A stretch of DNA of 64,000 nucleotides from Hemileia vastatrix. Lineage: Eukaryota; Basidiomycota; Pucciniomycetes; Pucciniales; Zaghouaniaceae. The notes below the pieces were generated by a model. That model made no database searches. It saw only the letters and a program-made list of their open reading frames with translations, and was not told where the DNA came from. The translations under genes and the position numbers were made by a program. Shown here in pieces: positions 43,846-57,119 of the stretch; position 1 is the stretch's first letter, and each line of letters opens with the position of its first letter. The stretch is from contig JASXTE010000017.1 in NCBI GenBank assembly GCA_030280995.1, positions 26,114,498 through 26,178,497 on the forward strand, in the 5' to 3' direction.

Positions 43846-46800
43846 TTATTCATGAAGCCAATGATATTGAACCTCAATATGTTTTGTGCGAGCTTGGAAC
43901 ACAGGATTTTTAGATAGTGAAATTGCTCCCTGATTGTCTCCAAAGATGGTTAAAGGTAGAGATAGGGAGGTGAATAGATTCTTGAACAGCTGAAGTACAA
44001 GAGTAGTATGCAGCTTCTGAAGCAGAAAGAGCAACAGTGTGTTGCTTCTAATACTTCCAAGAAATTGCTCCGTTATTGAAGATGAAGACATAACCTGACA
44101 TGGATTGTCAGGTATTAGGACATCCTGCCCAATCCGCATCAGCAAAACCTGTTTGGTGAGACCAAGAATGGTGACCTGTTGGGGCAGATGAATATCTTGC
44201 AGAGAAGGTAAGGCTAAGATCTGTTGTTTTAGCAAGATACCGGAGAGTATGTTTGAAAGAGATCCAGTGATTTATACCAGGTTCTTCCAAATGTTGGGAT
44301 AGTTGACTTACAGAGAAAGCCAGGTCAGGAAGAGAACATTTTACTAAGTAATTAAGTGACCCAATAGTGCTTTGATAGTTTTCATTTAGTTAAATAAAGT
44401 CTTCCTTCTTTTGAGCATCAGCTTTTGTCAGTTGATAATGTGGAAGCATAGGAGTTGTCACTGATTTACAGTCAGACATGTTGTAGGTTTTAAGTAAGTT
44501 AAGAATATAGGTAGGTTGGGACAAACTTATCAATTTTTTTGGAATATTTCTAGTGATTTTCATTCCTAAGAAATAGTTGGGATTTCCTAGAAAATCCATT
44601 TTATATCTTTTGGCAATGGTGGCTTTGAAATGAGTAAGGTCTTTTCCAAATACAGCCAGATCGTCTACATGAAGGTAAACAAAGATTGGATTATTGGAAT
44701 CAAGAGAAAAAAAAAGATAAGGGTCAGCTTCTGATGCCACTAATCCTACAGAGGGAAAGAAGGAGTTAATTTCTTGTGACCAGCATTGTGGAGATTGCTT
44801 AAGCCCATAGATGGATTTTTTAAGTTGGAGAATGGGATTGGCTACCTGAGGATCAACATTGACCCCTTCTGGGATTTGCATGTACACCTCCTCCGATAAT
44901 TTCCCATGGAGGAATGCCCCTTTTACATCCATGTTCTCCGTTTGGTATTCTTGCTCCGCACAGAGGGCTAATAAGACACAAAAGGTGGTAAGACATCAAG
45001 TAGGTGCACAAGTGTCAAAATAATAAATGCTGGGTTTTTGAGAGAAGCCTTGTGCACATAGGTGTGCTTTGAATTTGGCAATACATCCATCAAGATTCTC
45101 CTTTACAGTAAAGACCCAAGTAGCACCAATGGGGCTGATATTTGAGGGTCTCTCACAAATTTCCCAGACTTCATGAATTTTCATATTCTGGAGTTCTGCT
45201 TCAATTGCATTATTCCAGGAAGAGTCATGTTCACCATTTACCGCCGCGGTATAATGAGGAGGAATGGGAACATCAACGGCTAAGGGAAGAGTTGAGGAAA
45301 GAAGTGATTGATTTGGAGGTCAGAAACTTCGAGGATTATTCACAATATTTGTTGGATCAATGTTAGAAGAGATCTCTCTAGGAGGTGGCATTGATTCAGG
45401 GATATAAGTAAAATGTTCTGAGTCTGGAATTTAATGGGATGGTCCTGGTTCATTAGGTAGATCATTGTTGATACTTTGGGAATTATCTGGACTAGAGGGT
45501 GGAGTGTTGTATGGAGTGGAAGCACTTTGAGATGGAGATAAAGGAGAAATAAGGTGTTTTGAAAGATCTTCTAGGATTTGAGGGTATGGAAGTGACTGGG
45601 GTAACTGAGAGTTTTTAAGGGAATGGTAGGGAAATTGATTTTTGTTAAAAACAACATCATGAGAATAAGAGACTACATGATTATTGGGGTCTAGAAGCCA
45701 GTAGGAGCTCAATTTTTCATCAAAACCAATAAGGATAAGGTGTTGGGAAGCAGAGTCAAATTTACCCTTCCTTTTGTGCTTTGGTATTAAAGAATATGCA
45801 CTACATCCAAAAATACAGAGATGGTTCAGTTTAGGTGGTACAACATATAATTTCTCACATGGTGACAGCATATTTTGGGTTGAAGTGGGCGTTCAATTAT
45901 AGAGGTAAACAGCACTTGTAACTGCTTCAGCCCAGAGTTCAGGCGGACAGTTTGCTTGGAAAAGTAAAGCTTTTTCCTTTTCAGTAGTTGTCCTATTACC
46001 CCTTTTGGCTACGGGGTTTTGTTGCAGAGCATATGGTGAGGTAATGTGCATTTGAATACCTTCTTCCAAGAGAAATTCTTTGAACTCATGATTTATAAAT
46101 TCTCCTCCTCCATCATTTACTAGATGGCAAATTCTATGGTTTAGAGACAATTCAATGGATTTCTTAAATTGCATGAAGGTTTTAAATGTATCATTTTTAT
46201 TTTTAAGAATATATACAAAATGGTAAGAAGTGTAATAATCAGTAAGTTTATAGTAATAGAGGTTACTGCCTATTGATGGTGGAGATATTTTACCACTCAA
46301 ATCAGCATGAATAAACTCAAGGGGACATGAGGCTTTAGGTAATGAGACAAGAAATGGAAGATGGTGATGTTTTGAATTGACAAAACATTCACAAAAGAAG
46401 TTGGTTTTTATAGGGAATGGGGCAAGGTTGGAAAGATGTTTCATAACATGCTGACCAGGATGGCCTAACCTGTTGTGCCAAAGGGTAAATGAATCAGAGG
46501 AGGAAAAAAGGGCAATTGGATCAGGAGTCTTATGGAAGGATTTCTGGATTACTAAGAGATTACCACTGATTAGCCCATGGATTAGAGATTTTTGATTACT
46601 GAAGAGAGTAAACTTAGAATCACAGAGAACAAGAGAAAGTTCATTGTGACTTTGGTGTAGAGCCGTAAGACTTATGAGGTTCAATTTCAAGGTTGGGACA
46701 TAAAGACAGTCTTTTAATGTGAACTCTTGATTATCAATGTGAATTTTGATATCACCATAACCTTCACTACAGATAGTAGAGTTATCTCCAAAAAAGATAA

Positions 46801-47496
46801 GTGAAAATTCATTTTTGAGGTGAAGAAAAAAAGATTTGTTTCAGATCATATGCTTTGTGGCACCACTATCAAGGACAAATTCATGTTGAGAGTTATGGGA
46901 AATAGCAGATAGGCATTGAGCAGAAGTGGTCTCAAGTTCAGATAAGTCAATGGCAAAGTTAGTCTTGGCGGTTGGCTTGGATCATTCTTTTTTTAAGTGG
47001 GGATGGAGTTGAAAACATTCGCTTTCTGAATGTTTAGTTTTGGGGTTATGTTTACCACCAGTACAAATCTCATAAGAACGCTTGTCAGTTATTTGGGGAG
47101 CAGTTGATTGTGTTGAGGTAATGGGTTCCTTTTGGAGAAGGTGATTATTAAGAGCTGAAATAAGTTTTGCCACAGTAAAAGTTTCTCCACAAGCACTGGC
47201 AGTCTCTTTCTGAGAATCTAGGAATGTATTGAACTCTGAGGGTAGTTTGAAAAGGAAGTAGGAGGCTAATAAATTTTGTTTGAGTTTGACTCCAACAGCT
47301 CCTAACTCAAATTATAAGCTTTTAATCAGTTCCTCATATTTAGTAATGTTTCCGGGATATGTAAGATTAGTGAATTTCTGGAAAACATGCATTTGATTGC
47401 TTTTGCTAGAAGAGCGGTAGTGATCCTCAATGGATTTCCAGAGGCTGTGGGGCTTCAGAATATTATCAGAGTCAACAAAACATTGCATATGGTATG
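43846..47496 (-). pseudogene. Copia-4 gag (partial) and pol, broken
   Basis: From 47496 downward: the middle of Gag (SLWKSIEDHYRSSSKSNQMH), the knuckle C-x4-H-x5-H-x4-C (CTGGKHNPKTKHSESEC near 47060), protease LDSGATKHMI near 46870, integrase zinc module (WHNRLGH, CECF) and core (HADLSG, NDGGGEF). The integrase Glu is Lys in PVAKRGN. RT begins WVFTVKENLDG and has LHVDDLAVFG intact; RNase H has FADADWAG, GDNQGAISL and ARTKHIEVQYHW. Stops and frame changes separate these pieces (breaks near 47325, 46980, 45890, 45425, 44990, 44390). Decay is heavier in frame terms than in Copia-5. Confidence 0.85.
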
Positions 47497-48202
47497 TGTC
47501 AGTGTTAAATTATAATTCTACCTATAGTTACCATTATTTTTCCATCTACTTACGCATATATACATATACATATAGATATATGCTTTCCCATACTCAAGCC
47601 TGATATTACTCACATTTTTTTCTTTTCCCTAACCTAATTTATTTATAGAACAGCATTATATATATAGATGATGGACCCCTATACAGTTCCTCATCCATTT
47701 TCTCATCTTATTTATTATTTATTTATTTATTAACGTTTCTTACTTTTCCATTTACTCTTAAGTTCTTATTCTTTCATCAGTCCCTAGTCTTAGTCCCTCT
47801 GTCCTATTTTCCATTCCTATCGTCCATATATATATTTCATTGAGTCCTAAAACAAATAGAGTTTCTATTCTATCAGGTAACTTGTACGTGTGCTCTACAA
47901 CTGCAATGAATCCATTTTCTCATCTTAATTATTATTTATTTATTTATTTATTAACGTTTCTTACTTTTTCATTTACTCTTAAGTCCTTATTCTTTCATCA
48001 GTCCCTTGTCCGAGTCCCTCTGTCCTATTGTCCATTCCTATTGTCCATATATATATTTTATTGAGTCCTAAAACTAATAGAGTTTCTATTCTATCAGGTA
48101 ACTTTCCTTATTCTTTCATCAGTCCCTAGTCCGAGTCCCTCTGTCCTATTATCCATATATATTTCATTGAGTCCTAAAACTAATAGAGTTCCTATTCTAT
48201 CA
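47497..48202 (+). repeat. Copia-5 5' LTR (706 bp) with internal repeats
   Basis: Contains a repeated block of about 230 bp (TTATTTATTTATTAACGTTTC to CTATTCTATCAGGTAACTT) and a shorter third partial copy from about 48110. The unit CATCAGTCCCTAGTC...TCTATCAGG therefore occurs three times. Confidence 0.88.
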
Positions 48203-48203
48203 G

Positions 48204-48215
48204 GGTTATGGGCCC
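48204..48215 (+). other. Copia-5 primer binding site (half-tRNA-iMet type)
   Basis: GGTTATGGGCCC one base after the LTR end. Confidence 0.8.
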
Positions 48216-48311
48216 AGCGCCCCAGCTACCTAAATAATCCTGGAAACACCTGACTCCATTAACACCTCAGCATCGTCACCATAATCCTCTGCTCAATCTA
48301 TACGTACTGCC

Positions 48312-51300
48312 ATGGCTGAAAACTCATCAACCCAAGTGCCTGACTTTACATTCCTTCAAGACAGTTCTAATTTCTCTGAAATCAAAGGAATTGAAAAGCT
48401 CAATGACAAAAACTATAGCACTTGGAAAACTGATCTCAAATATGCCCTAACCGTATGAAATTTAGATCAATTTCTAGAAGAGGACTGTCCTGTACCCATG
48501 GATCCCAAACTTCTACCCATCTTTAAAATGAAAAAACGACAAAAAAATACTATCATTAAGATGTACATGGACAGAGCTAATCAACATAAATTTATCTTTG
48601 ATGACAACACTGTAAAAACTGCTGAATTATGGACTAGGATTAAAAATCATTACGCCTCTAAGTTGAGCCAAAACTGCTCCTATGTCATAAACAAACTATT
48701 TAAAATTAAATTTACCGAAAGTAACCTTCTCTCTTAAATGGACAAATTTAGAAGCACCATCAAGTTACTTCGAGATGTGGCCCCTGACTTTTTTAAAGAA
48801 AATATTTTGTCATATATAATGGCAAATTATGTTCTTAATCTATTACCAGACTCTTATCAAACTGCCACCACTATTATTCTAAGCAAATATGATATCACCA
48901 ACCAACAACCAATCATCAAAAGTATATTTGCTGATATCGAAGCTGAAAATACTCGGCATAAAGTTTTAAATTCATCTGGAACAACTTCTGTGCCTGTTTT
49001 TGCTATGGACTCTAAAACTAAACACTTTTGCTCAAAATGAAAGCACAATCCTTTTACTCCTCACTCCAAAGCCAACTGTTTCTATCTTCACTCTGAAAAA
49101 TGTGAAGAATTCTTAAAAAGGAAAAAGGACAAGGAAACTAAAGATAACAAAAACCAGCACAAAGTATTATCTGTATTCACTGAATTACCTGACAACTATG
49201 CCATCCTGGACAGTGGCGCGTCATTTTCTATCTTCAATAAAAGATCAATGTTTACACAATTCAAACCTGCTAAGATCTCCCTCTAATTGGAAAATGGGGA
49301 AGAAGTTTATGCCCTTGGACAAGGCAATATTTCTTTTAACTCATCATCTGGCCATCATTATAGGATTGATCAAGCACTTTACGTACCTTCAATCAAGATT
49401 ACCCTCATTTCTGCAATTGATCTTCTACTTAATGGTTGGAGCCTCCTTAACAATAATGGCACCTTCAAAGTTATGAATAAGGACAAAACACTTATCAAAT
49501 TCTCTACCAAAGGACGGATCATCAGTTTTCCTCTATTTCAATTCCCTATTTGCAGCATCACTCACCAGCCTATCACAAACAATCTCAATATCCTTCATCA
49601 CAATTATGGGCATCCTAGTAATCAAACCATGGAACTTTTATTTCCAGGTTTGAATTTCTCTAATTATGTATGAAAAATGTGTGCCCTTGCTAAATCACAT
49701 ATTTTACCCTATTCTGGCACTTTTCCCACTCCTGAATTTCACCTGGATGTCATTCACATGGACCTGTGCAGACCAATCACACCTGAATCCAAAGACAAAA
49801 AATCCTACTTTCTTCAAATTGTTGATGGACATTCAAGATATCGGTTTGCCTATTTCTTAGACCTTAAATCTGGAACCTTTGAGAAGTTCCAAGAATATCA
49901 AAGTCTTGTCGAAAATCAGCTGGGACACAAGATCAAATGTATAGTTTCTGATAACGGTGGCGAGTTCACTAGCCATGCTTTCGAAAATTACCTTAAGAAC
50001 AGAGGCATCATCCATCTGCGGATGGCTTCATATTCCCCTAAACAAAACCCTATATCTGAAAGAGGAAATAGATCTATTGTTGAAAAGGCTCAATGCTTAC
50101 TAATTGAATCTGGACTTGATTCTAATTGGTGGGCAGAAGCTGTCAATACTGCCACCTTCCTGCTTAATATATTACCCACTTCAGCTCTCAAAAATCATAC
50201 AAAACCCTGGGAATTATGGCACCGAAATCATGTTAAAGTTTCTTAAAAGCTTCATCCATTCGGGTCAGATATCATCTACTACCAGCAAAAACATTAACGT
50301 AATGGGAAATTTGACAAGAGTGGGAAAGATGGAATTTTTCTAGGTTACTGTGAGGGACATACTAATTATCGAATTTAATCACCTTCCACTGACAAAATTC
50401 ATATTACTCACAATGTGAAATTCCTGAACACTTTTAACATAGCTCAATCTATCTCCAAAGGGGAACCTATAGATACTCTCCTGTTTCCAGATATGGATTA
50501 TTTTGCATTTCCCTCAGCTAATAATACCAATCAATCTAATCAATCCAACTCTTCTGAAGAAGACTCTACTCCTGAATCACCTATGGCTGATCAATCAGTT
50601 ATGCCGGCTTCCACTATCATGGCTCCTAAACATTATGCTTGTATTGACAAAAATATTCGACCAACTAACAAGATCTCTTCTGAGATTAATCCTTTTAACA
50701 TACTTAAAACCGATCACAGAGGTAAACCAACCAACCTAATTATTTCCCCTCTTGATAATCCAAATAATTATTATGAAGCCCTAAATTCTAGTGAAAGTGA
50801 CAAATGGCTGAAAGCTATAGAATCTGAACTTACCAGCATCAACAAACATGAAGTTTGGGAAGAAACTCCACTTCCCAGTCACAAACATCTACTCCGTACT
50901 ACTTGGACATTCAAAAAGAAAACTGATTCAGAAGGTAACATCACCAAATACAAGGCCTGATTGTGTGTACAAGGGTTCTCTCAAATAGAAGGTATAGAGT
51001 ATAATGAAACTTATGCTCCTACGGGTCGACTAGCCACTCTTTGCTTCCTGCTCAGGGCTGCTGCTTATAAGGACTGGGAAATACATCAAATGGATGTGAA
51101 ATCCACATTCTTACATGGTGAACCAGATGAAGATCTATACCTCAGATTCCCAAATGGCTACAAGCCTAAAAATAATGATCACTGCTTACACCTTAAAAAG
51201 TCCCTCTATGGCAGTAAACAAAGCCCCCATTTCTGGTATCGTAAGTTATCTGCATTTTTCACCAACATTGGCTTTAAATCTAGCAAAGATGATCCATGTT

Positions 51301-52295
51301 TATTTCTCAACAATGATCCCAAAAAACCTTGTAATGTCTTCATCCATTTTGACAATCTGATTATTGGTGGACCCTCAATACAACAATTTAAAGATAAAAT
51401 CTCTGAAGTCTTTGATATGGATGACCAAGGTGAACTCCAGTGGGTTCTGGGAATGAAATTGACTCAAGATAGACCTAGAAAAACAATACAGCTCTCTCAA
51501 CAGTTATATATTAAGAAATTGCTTCATGAATTCCAGTATCAGGACTGCCAGGCCGTAACCACTCCATTAGTTCCCAACTCACAATTCACTAAGTGTGACT
51601 CTCATCAATAAACCAATCAAATCACTTATCGGCAAGCCATTGGCTTGCTAAACTATCTTTTTCTTTGCACTCAACCTGACTTAGCTTTTGCCGCCAGCTC
51701 TCTCTCTTAATACCTTAATGCTCCCTCTGATCAGCAAATTATGGCCTTCTTTCATATTTTAAGGTACTTACAATTCACCAAAGAATATTCTTTAACTCTG
51801 GGGAATGTAAAAAATAGTTCATTAGGTAACCTGATAGGGTATGGTGATTCTGACTACAATAAAAGCACTGATTCAAAATCTACCTTGGGAACCGTTGTTT
51901 TCCATCTGGGTCCCATTAGTTGGCAATCATCTAAACAACAGTCTGTCTCTCTCTCCACCACTTAGTCCAAATATTATTCTATTACTGACTGTGGTCAAGA
52001 TCTTCTTTGGACTAAAGAGCTCTTCAATGACTTTAACATTAAAATAGTCAATGTGCGACTAATGGGTGACAATAAAGGGGCTATAAGTCTTGCACTCAAT
52101 CCTCTCTATCAACATAGAACTCGCCATATCAACACAAGAGTATGCTGGTTGTGCAAGCAAGTCAATAATAGCGAATTCAGTATAAATTACACTCCCACCA
52201 GCACAATGGTGGCAGATATCCTTACTAAATCTTTAGCTTGTCCTAAAAATCATAAATTTTTGAAATGCTTACATTTGAATCCATTTCCATCTTGA
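48312..52295 (+). pseudogene. Copia-5 gag-pol, one frame with twelve nonsense codons
   Basis: The whole polyprotein lies in one frame from the ATG at 48312 (MAENSSTQVPDFTFLQDSSN) to 52295. Gag motifs NYSTWKTDLKYAL; knuckle C-x4-H-x5-H-x4-C with a stop inside (near 49040); protease ILDSGAS near 49206; integrase HMDLCRP, SDNGGEF and PISERGN; RT with HFDN where HVDD is expected; RNase H with GYGDSDY and GDNKGAISL. Stops at 48456, 48735, 49038, 49284, 49671, 50244, 50295, 50376, 50958, 51609, 51708 and 51963 (seven TAA, four TGA, one TAG). No frameshift is needed anywhere. Confidence 0.92.
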
Positions 52296-52306
52296 GCACA
52301 AGGGGG

Positions 52307-52742
52307 TGTCAGTTTTAAATTATAATTCTACCTATAGTTACCATTATTTTTCCATCTACTTACGCACATATACATATACATATAGATATATGATTTCCTA
52401 TACTCAAGCCTGATATTACTCACATTTTTTTCTTTGCCCTAACCTAATTTAGTTATAGAACAGCATTATATATATAGATGATGGACCACTATATGGTTCC
52501 TCATCTTAATTATTATTTATTTATTTATTAATGTTTCTTACTTTTCCATTTACTCTTAAGTGCTTATTCTTTCATCAGTCCCTAGTACGAGTCCCTCTGT
52601 CCTATTGTCCATTCCTATTGTCCATATATATATTTCATTGAGTCCTAAAACTAATAGAGTTTCTATTCTATCAGGTAACTTTCCTTATTCTTTCATCAGT
52701 CCCTAGTCTGAGTCCCTCTGTCCTATTGTCCATTCCTATCGT
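52307..52742 (+). repeat. Copia-5 3' LTR, left part
   Basis: Matches 47497 onward, allowing for repeat-number differences. It ends at CATTCCTATCGT, where the 5' LTR continues with CCATAT. Confidence 0.92.
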
Positions 52743-53863
52743 TATGGTAAGGTAAACTCTTACATTCGCCTTGCTGTAAGCAGAATCTGGAGGAGATATG
52801 TGGATTTAGTGGAAAACCCCGTCCTCCCAACAAAAATAACAAAGTAGGTGTTCTAAATTGCTAAGCTACCCAGTCTATTTAGATCTTATGTAATATAATA
52901 TTATGAAACTCTGAAATATTTAACGCTTATTGAGATTTAAATAAAGTGGCTGTTGAGAAAGAAATACTGATTACAACAATTAAGTTGTACCAGTGAAAGA
53001 TCTGAAAAGATTGACTTTTATGTTTTTATAATAATTTGAATTTTATGAGACAGCAATAATCAAGTCCCAGTGATGAAGACCTTTCTAAAGATACCCTGTA
53101 TGATGTGTGATTTAAATTGTTGAGTAGTATTTCTAAAATGTTATATATAAAATATAAAGTTATAAGGGTATTACAATTTTATTTAATTTGTTGAGTAATA
53201 AAAAATGAGACCGTGGTGGTTAAAGATTAAGCTGTATGTTGTCTGATAATTGTAAGATGATGCCCAATTTCGAGTCTGAGAGGCTCTTAAGTATACCTAG
53301 TCACGTGCCTAAATTTTCCCTCCAGAGCTCACCCAGAGTCAATCCGGAGCCCGTACGGAGCTCATACAGAGTCCGTACGGAGTCCGTCCGGAGCTCCGGA
53401 CTCAATTAGAGCCTTTAAAACTATAATAAAGAATCTAAAAAAATTACACATGATAGAACCACTTCCACTTTACATTCCCAACTAACTTTCGTAGCCTGCG
53501 CAGCTCTAATCACCCCGTGAAAATTCATCAAAGTTAAGTATTTTCTAAAAAATGTAAATATTTCTATAAAACTTTAAAATTCATTTAAAAATATAAGAAA
53601 AATAGTAAAAATTCTGAAAAAATTTCCCAAGGTTCTTGAGTGACTCGACTTGATACTTATAAATTTTTCAGACCATAAAAATAAGTTTTCTCCGTAAAAT
53701 AAATTGTTTTCGCGTAGGCATTTGCTTTTGACCAATTTGTTCATATTTAAAACTCAAATAAATTAAATAAAACCCTTTTATAAAAAATAATAGCGCCAAT
53801 CTTGCACACCATAATAACTCCATTTACGCACTTAGGTGCCGTACTAAACTTTATGCTACCACA
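52743..53863 (-). repeat. Gypsy-B 3' LTR (1,121 bp)
   Basis: Starts TATGGTAAGG on the plus strand and ends GCTACCACA. It has the longest GGAGTC-type minisatellite of the four copies (about 53335-53400) and the conserved CACGTG box. Confidence 0.93.
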
Positions 53864-54524
53864 TCCTCCCTCCAATTGAGAATGTCCCCATTCTTAAACT
53901 TGCATATGTGATTGAACAATTCCAAAGGAATTATCTTTTCTAATAAAATAATTTGATAAATTTGTTTTAGCTGGTCTTCTTTTAATTTTTTTAAAATAAA
54001 AATGTTGTCTCTTCTTCTCTGGCTTCATATAACATAAAATAAAATAAATCTTGTGATGATTCCACTTCTGAGAGCAAGGTTTGAATCCCTTCAGACTCCC
54101 ATATACCAGTCTTCCTTCTTGTCACAGCATTGAGAGAGTGGATCTTCCTATGAGCCGAATACTCCTGATTCCAACCTCATAGGGCCCCCCACTGAGCCAA
54201 ATTCTATGATTCCAATCTCGCCATAAGGTCCTCCAAGCTTCACACCAAAAATGGCCTAACACTGAGGCACTAAAAAAAATCATTCCCTAAAATCCAACTA
54301 CCATCCTAACTTCTGATTCCTTCATCACAATTTTCAAACTTTGCTATACAGCAAACCCATAAAATACTTTTGCCAGGCTTCCAATAATAATATTAACTTT
54401 AGACCATGTTAAAGCGCCACAGATTTCACCTAATTAACCATTATGCTTTCCTTAGCATCATTACCACCTAAAATTTTAACCTCCTAAAGCTTATCAGCAC
54501 CCAATTCCAGAAATAATTGAATAA

Positions 54525-54994
54525 CCAGTTTAGAGTCTTAGTGGACAGTGATAAATTAAAAGATTGAATTGAGTTATCCAAACAAGATTGACATTCCAGT
54601 TTAAAGTCTTGGTGGACCAAACATATAATTGATTGCCAGTTTATGGTCTTGGTGGACCAAAGATCGTTTAGGTGCATAAATAACTTGATAAATTCCTAAG
54701 TAAGGCCTAGGCTTGACCAAAGATTGAATAAATTTAATAATCCAGTTTAATGTCATAGTGGACCAAACATTTGATTGACAAGTAATCCAGTATAAGGCCA
54801 TAGTGGACCAATGAATGTTGAATTATCCTGCAGATATTAATTTTCCAGTTTAAAGTCATAGTGGACTAAAACAATGAATGAACTACCAGTTTAAAGTCAT
54901 GGTGGACCAAACAGTTGATCGATAAGAAATCCAGTTTAAGGTCATGGTGGACCCAACAGCTTGATAATAGTCCAGTTTAGGGTCTTGATGGACC
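54525..54994. repeat. Gypsy-B hairpin-repeat array I
   Basis: Nine units at the same relative positions as in Gypsy-A (20204-20672), with a few changed bases. One unit changed from GGTC to GGCC in its first arm without a partner change. Confidence 0.88.
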
Positions 54995-55088
54995 TAACAA
55001 CTTCTCTATCCTAAAACCCAGATTTTGCCACCAGCTTTCTTCATCCTAGTTTCAAGTTTTCTTCTTCAAAAAAATATCTCCTAACAAG

Positions 55089-56102
55089 ATGAAACCTACT
55101 GACTTCATTGCTTCAGCTGATCAATCTTGCAAATATTGTGCTTTCACCCATAGGGAATGTATCTTAACTTTCAACTGGCAGAAGCACACTTATAACAGGG
55201 CCTGTTTATCCTGTTATGAGAAGAAAAGAAAATTTTCTGGATTAAATTGTGGTTCTTTCCCCGTTACCGCTACTAGCTTCGCCTCCTTCTGCAAACCTCC
55301 TCCTTCTTCTTCACCTTCTACTCCACCCCTATTCCATCAACTTCTAAAGATCCTATCCCTTTTTCTCCATCAGCCTATTTAAATCTTTCTTCATCACCTA
55401 ATCCTCTGGGTCCTTATCTCCAATCTAGACTTGCTGCTACCCCCCCAAGAACTCTTTCAGCTCCCAGGTCCATGCTTCAACCTTCAAACAATTCTTCTCC
55501 TACTTCCAACATCTTGAAGCACAAAAGGTCCTATAATAGCCAGCAATCTTCATCTTCTTTTGTTCCATCCAAAAGCCCAAAAAATCTACTTCAAACTCCA
55601 ATTCCAACACCAGTCCTCCTCATCTATCAAAAATTAAAAATCCTTTTTTAAACATAAAAAATCGCGCTCCATTACCATGTAAGCCATTTATCTATGATCT
55701 TGATAGTGTTAACACAGGCTAGTTGTCCCTTTTTATTTTCTTTAATCTTCAGGTTTTAATATTGCTGATATTTTAATTTGATAAGCCTCCAACGGTTCTC
55801 CAATTCCATACTCAGCTTATGAACTACCAGAACCTAGTCCAAGCTTCCCTAGAGTTCCAATTCACCTAGTGTCTGAAAGGCTCTTTGCTAATTTTAATAA
55901 CCTTATTGCTTATTTCCAACAATACCCGCCCTCTGATAGATCAGAATCTTGGATGAGAGAAAAACTGTTAAGAGATCTTTTCAAAATAGCCAACTGGCTT
56001 CAACACTATCGTGACCATGAAATAAGATTCAAATCCCAGGAAATCAATCAAGATCCTTCTAAATCTTCTAATTTCAATTCTTCAAAAGATAACTACCCTT
56101 GA
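55089..56102 (+). pseudogene. Gypsy-B antisense gene, decayed copy
   Basis: Counterpart of 20769-21761. It starts MKPTDFIASADQSCKYC and keeps the first five cysteines, but C6 is Phe (KKRKF). A one-base deletion near 55328 shifts the frame after about 80 residues. The intron donor reads GC instead of GT (55718-55719); the acceptor AG at 55814-55815 is kept. In exon 2 (55816-56102) the frame is intact (LFANFNNLIAYFQQY) though an internal Met is Val. Sequence similarity stays high across both exons, so the gene belongs to the family and was lost here. Confidence 0.85.
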
Positions 56103-57119
56103 TAGTGTTCTTCCTGGTATGTAGCTTTCTTGAATAAGGTTTGGAAAAAAATAATATAAACATCTAAACTACCTAAAACTAAAATGCCTTTTATTTGTTT
56201 ATTTATTTATTTTTATTTTTATTTTTTTATTTTTTTTTTATTTTTTTATATTTTTAGTTATTTTATTATATTTTTATTTTATTTTATTTTTATTTTTTTT
56301 AATTTTTATTTAATTTTTTTTTTTAATTTAAAATAAAAGATTTTTTTTAAAAAAAAAAGATAGTTTTGAAATAAAAGTTAAAATTTAATTTTTAAAGAAA
56401 GATAAAAAAGTAATAAATAAAAAAATTTCAAAATAAAATTTTAAAAGATGCCCCCCGGCCATTTGATGAGCCGTACCCTTGACATCATACCCACATCCAA
56501 GTGCAACTTGATATGGTTACACAATTTTGAGAAATTGAAAAGAAAAGAAAATAAATGAAAGTTTTTAGAAGATAATTTTTATAATGATGATCACTGGGTG
56601 GGCTCCCTCCAATTTATAAAAATGATTAGAGACCACCAGTGAGCATCACCTTTACAATAATTCATAATATATATTAAAGAAAAGAAATCACAATCTAAAA
56701 TAAAGAAAATCAAAAACAAAATAAAATAAAAAGAATCTTGAATCCGGCGTTGAGAGCAGTGTCTCTTGATTTGTTCCAGTTTATAGTCTTAGTGGACTTC
56801 CTAAAATTAAAAGACAAAGCCAGGATTCAACTAGAAACAGGGAAAATTTTGGAAACGAAAATTATGGGGTAATTGTGTATAGAGCAGCCAGCCCATCAAT
56901 TACCCCCACACTTGCCAATATTAAATTAAGAAGGTTCCCCTGTGAACACTTCTTCCAATAAAATTTTAAAATTTTTCAACACTATCTTCACCCATATTTT
57001 TAAGAATTTTAAATTTTGAAAATTTCAAAGAAGGTTTTCTTGCATTTTGTTAAGTTTCATCACAGTTTCGTCGCCCATATGCAGTGTAACAACAGCAAAG
57101 TATTTTGATAAAAAGAAGA

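Larger units (their letters stand above)
43485..47496 (-). mobile_element. Copia-4: Ty1/copia element, 5' end cut off by Copia-5
   Basis: Minus-strand copia element. The 3' LTR (43485-43700) follows a GGAGGG polypurine tract; RNase H, RT, integrase, protease and gag then read toward 47496. There, in mid-gag, the LTR of Copia-5 begins. The missing 5' part must lie beyond the nested insertions, outside the window. It directly abuts Copia-3. Confidence 0.88.
47497..52742 (+). mobile_element. Copia-5: Ty1/copia element, 3' LTR cut by Gypsy-B
   Basis: The 5' LTR 47497-48202 starts TGTCAGT and ends CTATCA; the primer site GGTTATGGGCCC follows at 48204. The 3' LTR starts at 52307 after an AAGGGGG tract and aligns to the 5' copy until 52742, where the Gypsy-B LTR begins. 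The left flank is Copia-4 gag; the 5 bp before the LTR are GTATG. gag-pol is a single frame broken only by nonsense codons. Confidence 0.92.
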
